DNA from: Bacteroidota bacterium
GTDB lineage: Bacteria > Bacteroidota > Bacteroidia > Cytophagales > Cyclobacteriaceae
Direction of reading: 5' to 3'
DNA length: 64,000 nucleotides
NCBI GenBank assembly: GCA_018266055.1
Contig: JAFDYT010000011.1
Location: forward strand, 120,893 to 184,892
The notes under the pieces are model-generated. The model saw only the letters and a list, made by a program, of their open reading frames with translations. It was not told where the DNA came from and did not search any database. Positions 10,001-17,946 of this stretch are shown here, piece by piece (the stretch's first letter is position 1; every line of letters begins with the position of its first letter). Both the position numbers and the translations under genes were made by a program.

Positions 10001-10433
10001 TATCCTGGCGCTGGCGGGGATCGTAGTTAGAAATGGTATTCTGCTGGTAGAATTTACGGACCTTCTCATCTCGCAGGGCGTAGAAGTAAAGGCCGCCATC
10101 ATCGAAGCCAGCAAAACCCGTATGACACCGGTATTGCTTACCGCCATGGCTGCTACCCTGGGCCTAATTCCATTAGCCGTAGGATTAAATATCGATTTCG
10201 TAACCTTGTTTACCGAACTTAACCCGCACATCTTCTTTGGGGGAGATAACGTAGCCTTCTGGGGACCGCTCTCCTGGACCATGATTTTCGGGATTATTTT
10301 CGGTACTTTCCTTACGCTGATATTTGTACCTGTCATGTATCTGTTGAGAGTTCGGCTTAAAGCCTCCTTCTCACGATCACCCAAAAAAGGGATAATCCTT
10401 CCTGAAGAAGTAAACCCCGGATTAGTCGAATAA
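7011..10433 (+). CDS. RND-family efflux permease (AcrB-type)
   Basis: 1140 residues, slightly longer than AcrB. It has the usual duplicated plan: a first transmembrane helix near 20-40, a large periplasmic porter and docking domain, helices 2-6 at about 340-500, helix 7 near 590, a second periplasmic region, and a final helix bundle at about 930-1110. The proton-relay acidic pair is visible in helix 4 (ALGIVVDDAIVVIEN). It uses proton motive force to export substrates through the adaptor and TolC partner. A His/Asp-rich stretch (DTHDHDHSRKK) lies in the cytoplasmic loop after helix 6 and might bind metal. Whether the pump exports drugs, lipids or metals cannot be told from sequence. Confidence 0.95.
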   Translation: MKDLEKEFKPTSWSIDNKIAIYAATVIICLAGMMTYNSLPKENFPEVVFPQIFVATAFPGASPEDVENLVTKQIEKQVKSIAGIRKVTSNSVQDFSNVIIEFETDVEVKEAKREVQEAVDKAKNDLPPVPTSLPQEPQVIDIDISAVPIMNINLSGDYDLVTLKKYAEQMQDRIEALTEIRRVDIVGALDREIQINVDMFKLAQAGVDLGDINSAIGYENRIIPGGQLAMGGMKRSLSVNGEYVNAEQIANTVIGSIKGGKIYLKDVAEVIDTHKEQESFARLDGKNVVTLNVVKRGGENLIHASDKINAIVKEFEDNVLPSGLKITVTADQSDNTRTTLHDLINTIIIGFVLVTIILMFFMGATNAIFVGLSVPISSFIAFLVFPSIGFSLNLMTLFSFLLALGIVVDDAIVVIENTHRVFDNGKVPIRHAAKIAAGEVFMPVLSGTLVVLAPFVPLAFWPGTIGEFMFFLPITLIIALLASLVVAYIINPVFAADFMDTHDHDHSRKKFTKGYQIGMVVFAAVALVFYLTKSVGLGNFTVFIFGIYSLHRFVLEEVISKFQTEGWPKVQQGYMNIVSWCLKGWRPAIVIGSVIFLFIFSIVFTGIRKPPVGFFPKGDPNFIYAYIRMPIGTDQRVTDSVTKVVEQRITDVIYKGGKNRLVESIISNVAIGASENPFDNSGQSSPHLGKVTVAFVNFDQRNSQSTKVYLDKIRKAVKGIKGAAISVDQEAGGPPSGKPISIEISADNFDVLVATSNRAKKYLDSLQIPGIEELKSDFQSDKPEISIKIDREKANREGISTAQIGGLLNTAIFGTEVSKFRDENDDYPIELRVKQSQRNDINTLLNLPVTYRDMTMGGQVRQVPLSSFAKIEYSNTYAGIRRIDQKRTVTLESNVLTGFNANEVVGKIQAAMKTFKLPEDVTINMTGEQEKQAETMSFLGKAGLISIGLIFMILVIQFNSIGKPLIILSEIVLSIIGVLIGFSLFKMEISIVMTGVGILALAGIVVRNGILLVEFTDLLISQGVEVKAAIIEASKTRMTPVLLTAMAATLGLIPLAVGLNIDFVTLFTELNPHIFFGGDNVAFWGPLSWTMIFGIIFGTFLTLIFVPVMYLLRVRLKASFSRSPKKGIILPEEVNPGLVE

Positions 10434-10446
10434 AATAAAATCTGCC

Positions 10447-10477
10447 AATGATCGTCCTGAACTTCAGGACGATCATT
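10447..10477 (+). terminator. Strong hairpin terminator after the RND operon
   Basis: Perfect 15-bp inverted repeat (AATGATCGTCCTGAA at 10447-10461 and its complement at 10463-10477) followed by TTGTTTTA. It lies between the efflux operon and the metallophosphoesterase, ending eight bases before the latter's start. Confidence 0.85.
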
Positions 10478-10484
10478 TTGTTTT

Positions 10485-11732
10485 ATGATAAATCGAATTA
10501 TGGTGCTGCTTGTTTTTATCCTCCTGTTTCTCCTCATCGATGCCTACGTATTTCAGGCGGTGCTTACGGTGAGCAAAAACTGGTCACCTTTATGGAAACA
10601 ACTAGCGCGCTACGGATATTGGGTGCCTACCGCACTGTGTATAATCGCCCTGCTGTGGTGGACATTCGGCGATCCCTACAAAGCGCGTGATTCATTCAGA
10701 GTTTATATTTTAGCTGGTACTGCTATATTCTATCTCTCCAAGGTATTCGCTGTGCTTGTGCTTTTTATAGACGACTTGCAGCGGGGCGTGCGTTGGCTGG
10801 TGAAGTATTTCTCCAAATCGGCGTCCAACCTTCCAGGCGAACCAATCACAAGGTCAGAGTTTCTTTCCAAGGCAGCCCTTGTGGCGTCAGCGGTTCCTAT
10901 GGGGCTTTCGGTATATGGAATAGTTTCCGGAGCACACGACTATCGTGTAAAACGAGTAAGTCTTAAGCTCCCCAATCTTCCCAAATCGTTCGACGGAATA
11001 AAAATTGGACAAGTATCTGACATTCACTCGGGAAGTTTTTGGAACAAAACTGCCGTGAAAGGTGGAGTCGAGATGTTGTTGAATGAAAAGCCTGATCTTA
11101 TTTTCTTTACCGGCGACCTGGTCAACAATCAGGCGAAGGAAGTGAAAGATTACATCCCGGTGTTCGAAAAACTTAGGGCGCCGCTCGGAGTCTTTTCCGT
11201 TACCGGAAATCATGACTATGGCGACTATCACCCGTGGCCCGATGCCGAATCGAAACGAAAAAATTTCAAAGATTTAGTTGAGTCGCACAAGCTATTAGGT
11301 TTTGATCTACTGATGAATGAACATCGTATGATCGAACAAAATGGCGACAAGATCGCGATCATTGGGATTGAAAACTGGGGCGCAGGCAGATTTTCGAAAT
11401 ATGGTAAACTTGAGCAGGCCTACGCAGGCACGGACGAAGCTGCTGCCAAGGTTTTACTTTCACACGACCCTACGAGCTGGGATGCAATTGTACGCCCGAA
11501 GCACAAAGACATTGATCTCACGCTTTCCGGTCATACTCATGGTTTTCAGTTCGGAGTGGAAATTGCCAACATAAAGTGGAGCCCCAGTCAATACGCGTAC
11601 AAGCAATGGGCTGGCTTGTATCAGGAAAACAACCAATACTTGTACGTGAATCGCGGCTTTGGATATCTTGGGTATCCGGGAAGAATCGGGATGCCGCCGG
11701 AATTGACCATCATTGAATTGAAGCGAGCTTAA
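10485..11732 (+). CDS. Membrane-anchored metallophosphoesterase
   Basis: 415 residues (an in-frame ATG at 10500 is an alternative start). The N-terminal 170 residues carry about four hydrophobic helices. The C-terminal 240 residues are a calcineurin-like phosphoesterase with all metal-binding blocks: GQVSDIHSG, FFTGDLVNN, VTGNHDYG, LLSHDP and LSGHTHGFQ. This resembles the YkuE/LpxH-like group of membrane-attached phosphoesterases. The two-metal site should hydrolyse a phosphodiester or phosphomonoester; the substrate, possibly a lipid such as UDP-diacylglucosamine or a phospholipid, is unknown. The gene is transcribed separately from the preceding efflux operon, which ends in a strong hairpin just upstream. 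Confidence 0.9.
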   Translation: MINRIMVLLVFILLFLLIDAYVFQAVLTVSKNWSPLWKQLARYGYWVPTALCIIALLWWTFGDPYKARDSFRVYILAGTAIFYLSKVFAVLVLFIDDLQRGVRWLVKYFSKSASNLPGEPITRSEFLSKAALVASAVPMGLSVYGIVSGAHDYRVKRVSLKLPNLPKSFDGIKIGQVSDIHSGSFWNKTAVKGGVEMLLNEKPDLIFFTGDLVNNQAKEVKDYIPVFEKLRAPLGVFSVTGNHDYGDYHPWPDAESKRKNFKDLVESHKLLGFDLLMNEHRMIEQNGDKIAIIGIENWGAGRFSKYGKLEQAYAGTDEAAAKVLLSHDPTSWDAIVRPKHKDIDLTLSGHTHGFQFGVEIANIKWSPSQYAYKQWAGLYQENNQYLYVNRGFGYLGYPGRIGMPPELTIIELKRA

Positions 11733-11754
11733 TTTAAGATTCCTAAAATAAGTG

Positions 11755-11792
11755 CGGGTGCATGATGAAGAACTCGCCACATCACACACCCG
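11755..11792. terminator. Hairpin between convergent genes
   Basis: CGGGTG (11755-11760) and CACCCG (11787-11792) pair, with a second inner helix TGATG/CATCA. It sits between the convergent phosphoesterase and DUF6249 genes and could terminate both transcripts. Confidence 0.5.
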
Positions 11793-11801
11793 AGATTAGT
11801 T

Positions 11802-12140
11802 CTATTTTTTCTTCGCCTTCCTTTCTTCAATTAAGTAGGCTAGCCCGAGACCAATACCGCCGCAAATGAAAAGCATGGAGAAATATCCTACCTCATCTGC
11901 ACCCCATTGACGGTCGAGCCAATGGCCAAGCAAAAGGCCCACACCTGACCCAATCAATAACAACGACCAACGAAGTACCGGCGCGGTAGTGCTTTCCTTT
12001 TTGAAATAATCCGGCGCTAATCCCTTTTCTATAATGGCCATCCTCTCAAGGTTCTCGAATTTCCGTACATAAATAAGCGTGATAAACACGCCGATTGAAA
12101 TAATGATCGGGACCATAATCCCCATAATTGCTGCATCCAT
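11802..12140 (-). CDS. DUF6249 small membrane protein
   Basis: 112 residues with three hydrophobic segments (about 5-22, 54-72 and 83-100) and a lysine-rich C-terminus. The central motif ERMAIIEKGLAPDYF and the following membrane segments match the DUF6249 family as remembered. These proteins are often next to ECF sigma factors in Bacteroidota, and here one is divergently encoded 133 bases away. Function unknown; a role in the sigma factor's membrane-stress response is only suggested by position. Confidence 0.8.
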   Translation of the reverse strand: MDAAIMGIMVPIIISIGVFITLIYVRKFENLERMAIIEKGLAPDYFKKESTTAPVLRWSLLLIGSGVGLLLGHWLDRQWGADEVGYFSMLFICGGIGLGLAYLIEERKAKKK

Positions 12141-12239
12141 AGTTTTTGCGATTTAAAATTCAACCCTATGACGCCGCGGTTTTCAAAGCGGTTACAGCTC
12201 GCTGGAGAAATATCACCAGAATTTAATTGTCAATAATCT

Positions 12240-12265
12240 GTAACTTAAAAATCAGTAACTGCGTC
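12240..12265 (+). promoter_or_regulatory. ECF-type promoter of the second sigma factor
   Basis: GTAAC at 12240-12244 and CGTC at 12262-12265, separated by 17 bases, match the usual ECF promoter form (AAC-type -35 and CGTC -10). The GTG start at 12274 is eight bases after the -10 element. This predicts autoregulation by the encoded sigma factor and a nearly leaderless transcript. Confidence 0.55.
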
Positions 12266-12273
12266 CAACGGCC

Positions 12274-12834
12274 GTGATCACTGTCCATGAAGAAAATGCG
12301 CTAATTGACCGTATTCTAGCGGGTGAGGAAGCCTTGTATGCCCAACTGGTTGACAAGTACAAGAGCTTCGCCTATACCATTGCGATCAAGATTGTGGAAA
12401 ACCGGCCCGAAGCAGAAGAAATTGCTCAGGACGCATTTGTCAAGGCTTTTCACTACCTCAAGAAATTTAATCGCGAAGCTAAATTCAGCACGTGGCTCTA
12501 CCGGATCGTTTTTAACACCGCCATTAGTTATAAACGAAAAAACAAGTATTCACTTCACAGCATCGAAAATGAAATCATAGAATACCACGAGCGCGCCGAC
12601 CACCAGATGGAGAAAGACGATAAACATATTTATATTGCCAAAGCATTGAACAATCTTTCAGATGCGGATAAACTTGCCGTACAACTTTATTATCTGAATG
12701 AATTCAGTTTGGAAGAAATTGCGGAGATGCTCACTCAAAATATCAATACCATAAAGGTAAGAGTACACCGGGCCCGCCAACGAATGGCCGATGAGTTGAG
12801 AAAAATATTACACGAAGAAGCGTTAACCTTGTAG
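12274..12834 (+). CDS. ECF-type RNA polymerase sigma factor
   Basis: 186 residues starting at GTG. Region 2 is clear at about residues 18-90 (EAEEIAQDAFVKAFHYLKKF, FSTWLYRIVFNTAISYKRK). Region 4 is at about 125-180 (LSDADKLAVQLYYLNEFSLEEIAEMLTQNINTIKVRVHRARQRM). The product would direct RNA polymerase to stress-type promoters. The following gene starts two bases after the stop and looks like its anti-sigma partner. A plausible ECF promoter directly upstream suggests positive autoregulation. No ATG occurs in frame near the start, which supports GTG. Confidence 0.93.
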   Translation: MITVHEENALIDRILAGEEALYAQLVDKYKSFAYTIAIKIVENRPEAEEIAQDAFVKAFHYLKKFNREAKFSTWLYRIVFNTAISYKRKNKYSLHSIENEIIEYHERADHQMEKDDKHIYIAKALNNLSDADKLAVQLYYLNEFSLEEIAEMLTQNINTIKVRVHRARQRMADELRKILHEEALTL

Positions 12835-12836
12835 CT

Positions 12837-13346
12837 ATGCAAAATATCACAGACAACGAGTTGCTAGATTTCCTCGATGGAAATGGAGACGAACGTGATC
12901 GCGCGAGGATTGAAAAAAGTATTTCCTCAGACCTCACTGTGAAAAAACGGCTTGAAGAGCTTCGTTTGGTGCACCAGTTTTTGCAAGGCAATACACTATC
13001 ATCGCCGTCCAAGAATTTCACACAAAGGGTGATGAGCAACCTGCATGCCCGGCCAGCGTCATCACTACTCTCACCCAAAAACGGTTTGATCTTATTAGCC
13101 GGGTTGCTTATTGCATCGCTTCTGGCGCTAACCCTTACCTCGTCAGGAGCCTTCGACCAATGGCATGGATTCCTTCCTTTCGATTCAAGCCCTTTAAAAA
13201 ACAAATGGGTGACTTTGCCTTCATCGGTTCCATTTGATATTAAGGTGTTTGTTAAAGTTGTGGTGCTGATCAATGCGGCGTTAGCCTTACTCCTTCTCGA
13301 CAGAACAATACTCCGCCCCTATTTCCAACGGAGAAAATTCTCCTGA
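12837..13346 (+). CDS. Probable anti-sigma factor, single-pass membrane protein
   Basis: 169 residues. The N-terminal 60 residues (ITDNELLDFLDGNGDERDRARIEKSI, then RLEELRLVHQFL) resemble the cytoplasmic sigma-binding domain of anti-sigma factors, but without the zinc HxxxCxxC motif. A hydrophobic segment at about 82-102 and a second at about 137-155 place the remainder in or across the inner membrane. The start is two bases after the sigma factor stop, indicating translational coupling. By analogy it would sequester the sigma factor until an envelope signal releases it. The assignment rests on domain look and gene order. Confidence 0.75.
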   Translation: MQNITDNELLDFLDGNGDERDRARIEKSISSDLTVKKRLEELRLVHQFLQGNTLSSPSKNFTQRVMSNLHARPASSLLSPKNGLILLAGLLIASLLALTLTSSGAFDQWHGFLPFDSSPLKNKWVTLPSSVPFDIKVFVKVVVLINAALALLLLDRTILRPYFQRRKFS

Positions 13347-13414
13347 CAAAAGACTTCAACAGTTTGCCTTTACGAGAATAACCTTGCAACTTTCGTTTTC
13401 AAATAAAGAAAGTT

Positions 13415-13834
13415 ATGAGAAAAATAGTGTGGATGGGTGTGTTGGCTTTCGCATTGACTTCCTGTGGTAATCGTATCATTTATTATGGTCGGTCGTATCA
13501 GCCAACGCAACAAGTTGAAATTTTCTTTCGCGAAAGCGACGTAGCTGAGCAGAGCGAAATCATGGGGAAAGTGGTGTACGAAGTTTCGGCACGCAAGCGC
13601 TCCGAAAAAGTGCAAAACAAATTGATGAACGAAGGGAAACGCAAGGGAGCCGATGCCATTATCTTTGACGACATCTCATTGACCAACACCGGTTCTAAAA
13701 CAGGCGGCGCTGCAGTGGGTGCTTCGAAAAGAGGAGGTTTTCTTGGCCTTTTCGGATCGAGAACCAAATACGAAAAAGGCCAACAGGTAAAAGCTACGCT
13801 ACTGAAGTACAAGAAAAATCTCTCTGGCAGATAG
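13415..13834 (+). CDS. Small lipoprotein of unknown function
   Basis: 139 residues with a lipoprotein signal (FALTSC, lipid-attachment Cys near residue 17). The mature part contains an alpha/beta-looking segment (QVEIFFRESDVAEQSEIMGKVVYEV), a Lys/Arg-rich helix, a Gly-rich stretch (TGGAAVGASKRGGF) and a basic end. The segment QSEIMGKV...GADAIIFDD resembles lipoproteins that handle heavy-metal or stress-type YbjQ-like folds, but this is weak. It follows the sigma/anti-sigma pair by 68 bases and may belong to its regulon. Confidence 0.7.
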   Translation: MRKIVWMGVLAFALTSCGNRIIYYGRSYQPTQQVEIFFRESDVAEQSEIMGKVVYEVSARKRSEKVQNKLMNEGKRKGADAIIFDDISLTNTGSKTGGAAVGASKRGGFLGLFGSRTKYEKGQQVKATLLKYKKNLSGR

Positions 13835-13837
13835 GTC

Positions 13838-14770
13838 TTATTTCTTTATGAACTTTGCGCCCCTTCCGCTCACAGCACCTACGTTAAAAAAACCTACCAC
13901 TGTTGAGCCCTTAGGGTTTACGTTTTTGATATTGGTAGAAACATTGGCTAGCGGGCGTGAAAACAATTCCTGAAATCCACCGGGGCGATCGGTTTGCACA
14001 ATTACTTCATTTAGATAGTTGAATGCTGCAAGTGAAATTGAATGAATCTCTACATACACCGAGTCGCCAGGCCAATACGGGGAAGGGTCACTTTTTTTCT
14101 CTGAATAATTAGGCGTGATTCCTCGTCGAATGGGTGGAAGAAATTCAACACCATCGGTGTCGCTGCCTGCGGAAAAGCCGCCATCATAAGCCAGGTTTTG
14201 CTCACTCGGTTTGTTGAGGAGCGTATCATTCTTAGTAGCTCTGATCCAATACGTATCGCCAGGCCCAATCGGATCAACCGCCCAAAACTCTCCCTGATAA
14301 CGCTCCTTTCCATCTACACTACGTACGTCTTTAGAAAAGGTAATGCTATCGATTTGAGGTACTCGACCCATCCTAGTAGTAGATTCAAATTGTTCACCAT
14401 TCACTGTGACGATCAATTTATACGTATTGCCCACCTTGCCGAAAGATGAAGCGCCAGGAGTCCATTCATACGAACCCTTCTTTGTTGAGCTTTCTACAAA
14501 AGAATATTGCTTCCCTTCGGTGAGGTCTTGAATTGCAACTGCAGCGCCAGATACTCCTGTGGGTTGAGATGAATCGAAATACGATTGAGTTTGCGTGAGC
14601 AACACAGTTTGCTTTTCAAGCTTATCGTTGATCCACGCATCCACAACCAACACCGGACTCGCATTTTGCAAGGTCGGGTTGATTACAGTTTCGCAGGAAA
14701 AGAAGACCACGCCAACAGCCATTGTAAAAACGGCTTTAGAAATCAGATGATTATATTTTGTGAATTTCAT
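13838..14770 (-). CDS. DUF4249 lipoprotein, partner of a TonB receptor
   Basis: 310 residues. The N-terminus has a membrane segment ending in VVFFSC, a lipoprotein-type site near residue 26. The mature protein opens with the DUF4249 hallmark (PVLVVDAWIND, then QTVLLTQTQSYFDS). Members are surface or periplasmic beta-rich lipoproteins nearly always encoded next to a TonB-dependent receptor, as here: the receptor stop is ten bases upstream. A role analogous to SusD, binding the substrate taken up by the receptor, is commonly supposed. Substrate unknown. Confidence 0.88.
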   Translation of the reverse strand: MKFTKYNHLISKAVFTMAVGVVFFSCETVINPTLQNASPVLVVDAWINDKLEKQTVLLTQTQSYFDSSQPTGVSGAAVAIQDLTEGKQYSFVESSTKKGSYEWTPGASSFGKVGNTYKLIVTVNGEQFESTTRMGRVPQIDSITFSKDVRSVDGKERYQGEFWAVDPIGPGDTYWIRATKNDTLLNKPSEQNLAYDGGFSAGSDTDGVEFLPPIRRGITPNYSEKKSDPSPYWPGDSVYVEIHSISLAAFNYLNEVIVQTDRPGGFQELFSRPLANVSTNIKNVNPKGSTVVGFFNVGAVSGRGAKFIKK

Positions 14771-14780
14771 GATGCTCCTA

Positions 14781-17156
14781 TTAGAATTTTAAGTTGTACG
14801 AAATGGCCGGAACAAATGACCCAATGATCGACAATTGCTTGGCCTGTGATACCATCGGCTGACCTGCCAACACATGACTGTCGAGCTGTGAAAAATAAAT
14901 CGAGAAAGGGTTTTTGTGTGCGTACAAATTGTAGACCGAAAACACCCAATAGTCCTTGTTCTTTCGCTTTACGCCATGTTTATATTCTTTTCCTTGCAGC
15001 GTGAACGCAATATCCAGCCGATGATAGCTCGGAAGGTTCACATTATTTCGAGCGTTGCCTGCTTCATACGGAATCAAGATTCCCTGCTGCACATACCGCG
15101 ACGTAGGGAACGTGGTTGGCGTACCTGACGAAAAAACAAAGTTGGAAGAAAATGACCACCGCTTATTGATCTCATAAAAAGCTACCAATTTCAAGTTGTG
15201 GGTTTGGTTGTAGCGCGTTGGATACCAGTTGCCGTTGTTGATTCCTGCTACCTGCAATTCGGTACGAGCCAAGGTATAACTGATCCAGCCGTTGAATCGT
15301 CCTGTTTTTTTCTGAGCGTACAACTCCAGACCGTAAGCTCTGCCTTTTCCGGAAAGCAAATCCCCTTCCAGGAATCGGTTGATCAGCAAGTCAGCTCCGT
15401 CAATATAATCGATCTGGTTTTGTGTGAAGCGCAAATAGGTCTCGGCAGAAAATTCATATTCATTGGAGCCTTTGGTAAGCGAGTGAAAATATCCTACCGT
15501 AAATTGATCACCTAATTCCGGTTTGATGTTGCGTGTGCTTGGCGTCCACACGTCAAGCGGGTTGGAGGCGGTAGTGTTGGAAATCAGGTGAAGATACTGC
15601 ACCATGCGGTTGTAACTTCCTTTGAATGACGTTGCCTCATTGAGTTGTACTTTGAAGGAAAACCTCGGCTGCCAGTTGTTGTAATTTTGAATGACTTGTC
15701 CGCGAGTAAACAACAGCGTGTCGGCAACACGTTTTCGTAATCCTGGAATAGTATCGTGATAGGTGTATTGCTTGCCTGGACCGTACAAGGCAAAGTTTGA
15801 AAACCGCACACCGTAATCCACAGATAAAACCGGGTTGATACGTAAGCTGTGGCTCAGGTAAAGTGATGTTTCCAGGTTATACTTCTTGTCGAGACTTATG
15901 TCCACGGGAGTTCCGTTGGTAATTCCTGAAGCATTGGCCGGTTCAAACGTATAGTAAATCGCTTCCCCTCCAAAATTCAATTCACTGTTGCTGTTGATGA
16001 AGTAACTGAAATCCGGTTTGAAGATGTAATTGTTGATGGCCGAGTTCCATACGAACCTATTGCGGTTATCATTGCCAAACTGAAGATGATAATCGTACTT
16101 ACTGAACAAAATAGTTTGGTTCATGAATAGCCTGTCATTGAAAAGGTGATTCCACCGGAAGGTGCCCGTGGCATTTCCCCAACTGAAGCCCTGATTTTTG
16201 CTGAACAAAAAATTATCTCGCCCAAAATAACCGGAGAGGTAAAATTTGTTTTTTGAATTGTAATTGTAGTTCGTTTTGAGCGTGAGATCATAAAAATTCA
16301 ATGCTCCTCCATCTTTAAGAATGTTGACGAACGGCCGCGCCAGCACATCAATGTACGAGCGACGCGCTGCGATAATAAACGAAGCTTTGTTTTTAATGAG
16401 CGGTCCCTCAACGGCAAGCCGACTGAAAATGGTTCCTATTCCGCCGGTCACTTCCACTTTCTTGCTGTTTCCTTCTTTCATCCTCACATCGAGCAGCGAA
16501 GCAAGGCGGCCACCATACCGTGCGGGAATAGCACCCTTATATAGCTTCACATCTTTCACCGCGTCAGGATTGAACACCGAGAAAAATCCAAGCATGTGCG
16601 AGGAATTATACACCGGAGCCTCGTCGAGCAGAATAAGGTTTTGCCCCACATTACCACCACGCACATTAAAGCCGGAAGCACCCTCGCCTACCGTGCTTAC
16701 GCCTGGTAGAAGTTGAATACTTTTAATGATATCGACTTCTCCTAAGAAAGCTGGGATCTTTTTGATGATGGAAATATCCAGTTTATTGGTACTCATTTCG
16801 GGGTTTTGGGCAGCCGGGCGGTCGCGTTCGTCGGTCACCTGCACCTCCTGAAGCTGAGTGGCCTCCGATTTCAATTCCGTATCTATTCGGATGTTTTTAT
16901 CCAACATAATTTCCTGGGTAGACACGGTATATCCCAGATAATTAAAGACAAGCACATATTTTCCAGAAGGGACGGTGATTGAGTAAAATCCATACTCGTT
17001 GGTGGCCGTTCCCACCTTGAGTTCCTGAATGTAAACGGTTGCGCCAATCATAGCCTCGCCATTGGCAGCATCCTTGACGTATCCGTTCACAGTGAATTTT
17101 TGTTGGGCCGATGCCCCGATAGTTACGAAGAGAAAGAGCAGGAATAAAAATCGCAT
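14781..17156 (-). CDS. TonB-dependent outer membrane receptor
   Basis: 791 residues. Signal peptide about 1-18 (ends GASAQ). A carboxypeptidase-regulatory-like beta-sandwich follows at about 20-100 (VNGYVKDAANGEAMIGATVYI), typical of Bacteroidota receptors. The plug domain is at about 120-230, with IPAFLGEVDIIKSIQLLPGV and VRGGNVGQNLILLDEAPVYN. The rest is a 22-strand-type barrel rich in aromatic residues, ending with a C-terminal aromatic strand (SYNLKF). It imports an unknown ligand using TonB energy. Its DUF4249 partner lies immediately downstream. A short hairpin in the 17278-17293 region separates it from the acetyltransferase upstream. Confidence 0.93.
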   Translation of the reverse strand: MRFLFLLFLFVTIGASAQQKFTVNGYVKDAANGEAMIGATVYIQELKVGTATNEYGFYSITVPSGKYVLVFNYLGYTVSTQEIMLDKNIRIDTELKSEATQLQEVQVTDERDRPAAQNPEMSTNKLDISIIKKIPAFLGEVDIIKSIQLLPGVSTVGEGASGFNVRGGNVGQNLILLDEAPVYNSSHMLGFFSVFNPDAVKDVKLYKGAIPARYGGRLASLLDVRMKEGNSKKVEVTGGIGTIFSRLAVEGPLIKNKASFIIAARRSYIDVLARPFVNILKDGGALNFYDLTLKTNYNYNSKNKFYLSGYFGRDNFLFSKNQGFSWGNATGTFRWNHLFNDRLFMNQTILFSKYDYHLQFGNDNRNRFVWNSAINNYIFKPDFSYFINSNSELNFGGEAIYYTFEPANASGITNGTPVDISLDKKYNLETSLYLSHSLRINPVLSVDYGVRFSNFALYGPGKQYTYHDTIPGLRKRVADTLLFTRGQVIQNYNNWQPRFSFKVQLNEATSFKGSYNRMVQYLHLISNTTASNPLDVWTPSTRNIKPELGDQFTVGYFHSLTKGSNEYEFSAETYLRFTQNQIDYIDGADLLINRFLEGDLLSGKGRAYGLELYAQKKTGRFNGWISYTLARTELQVAGINNGNWYPTRYNQTHNLKLVAFYEINKRWSFSSNFVFSSGTPTTFPTSRYVQQGILIPYEAGNARNNVNLPSYHRLDIAFTLQGKEYKHGVKRKNKDYWVFSVYNLYAHKNPFSIYFSQLDSHVLAGQPMVSQAKQLSIIGSFVPAISYNLKF

Positions 17157-17337
17157 TGGTAAAAATTAAAAATAAGCATTAGGAGTTAACTGCGGGTTTG
17201 AACGCACAAAACTGGGAAAGGATTTGCCACAAATGATCTAATTTATAAAACTGAACGACTTTCCAGTATGGATTTATAAACCAGAAATGGTTTGAATTGT
17301 TTCTCTTGTATTGCGTTCGTTCTGAACTAAGCGGGCA

Positions 17338-17856
17338 TTAACCTAGCTTTCGTTTCATGAGCCAGTCGATCTGAGGATCATCGCCCATTTGAAAAACATG
17401 CTCGCCAAAACGCTCGAAGTCCCACTTGGAATAAAACTTCTGAGCCTTGAAATTCCGTTCCCACACACCAAGCCATATCCAGTCGAACTTATTAGCCTCC
17501 GCATAGGCAAGAGCCTCCTCCATCAGCATGCGTGATACTCCGCTGGAACCGTGATAGTCGCGGTGAATATACAAGCGCTGAAGCTCGATGGTATTTTTTC
17601 CAAGCTGGTCCTCCACTTCGTGGCTAATCCGTAGTCTCAGAAACCCAATTATTTTAAGATCATCAAGAGCCACATATAACACCGATCCCTCCTCGGAAAA
17701 TTCAGAAGTAAATTTTTCGAGTGTGTACGTTTCGTTAAAAAAAGCCTGCAGATTTTCTTCTGTATTGTGCTCTGCAAACGTATCGGTGTAAACCTCTATG
17801 GCAAGTTCCCGCACCGCGGGCATCTCTTCAATTCTGGCTTTTCGTACGCGTATCAT
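17338..17856 (-). CDS. GNAT-family N-acetyltransferase
   Basis: 172 residues. GNAT fold with the acetyl-CoA-binding motif A at about residues 92-125 (LQRLYIHRDYHGSSGVSRMLMEEALAYA) and the following motif B (WLGVWERNFKAQKFYSKWDFERFG). It transfers an acetyl group to an amine; the acceptor is unknown. It stands alone between the OmpH-like gene and the TonB receptor, all on the minus strand, and is separated from OmpH by a strong hairpin. Confidence 0.9.
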   Translation of the reverse strand: MIRVRKARIEEMPAVRELAIEVYTDTFAEHNTEENLQAFFNETYTLEKFTSEFSEEGSVLYVALDDLKIIGFLRLRISHEVEDQLGKNTIELQRLYIHRDYHGSSGVSRMLMEEALAYAEANKFDWIWLGVWERNFKAQKFYSKWDFERFGEHVFQMGDDPQIDWLMKRKLG

Positions 17857-17896
17857 TCGTGCAAAATAATAAAAAAGGCGGTGTTAAGTTAAAACA

Positions 17897-17923
17897 CAAA
17901 TGCCCCGCAAAGCAGGGCATTTG
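17897..17923 (-). terminator. Terminator after the OmpH/Skp gene
   Basis: Nine-bp inverted repeat, CAAATGCCC at 17897-17905 and GGGCATTTG at 17915-17923, read on the minus strand just after the OmpH stop and followed by TGTTTTAACTT. It separates OmpH from the acetyltransferase gene. Confidence 0.8.
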
Positions 17924-17946
17924 AATAGTGTTGGCAGATCTGAAGC

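Noticed and set aside
8030-10537. Long minus-strand open frames inside the RND permease gene
   Set aside because: Their translations lack any domain and mirror the codon bias of the plus-strand gene.
17278-17293. Hairpin AAACCA/TGGTTT between the acetyltransferase and the TonB receptor
   Set aside because: Six-bp stem with a four-base loop; too weak to call a terminator without more evidence.
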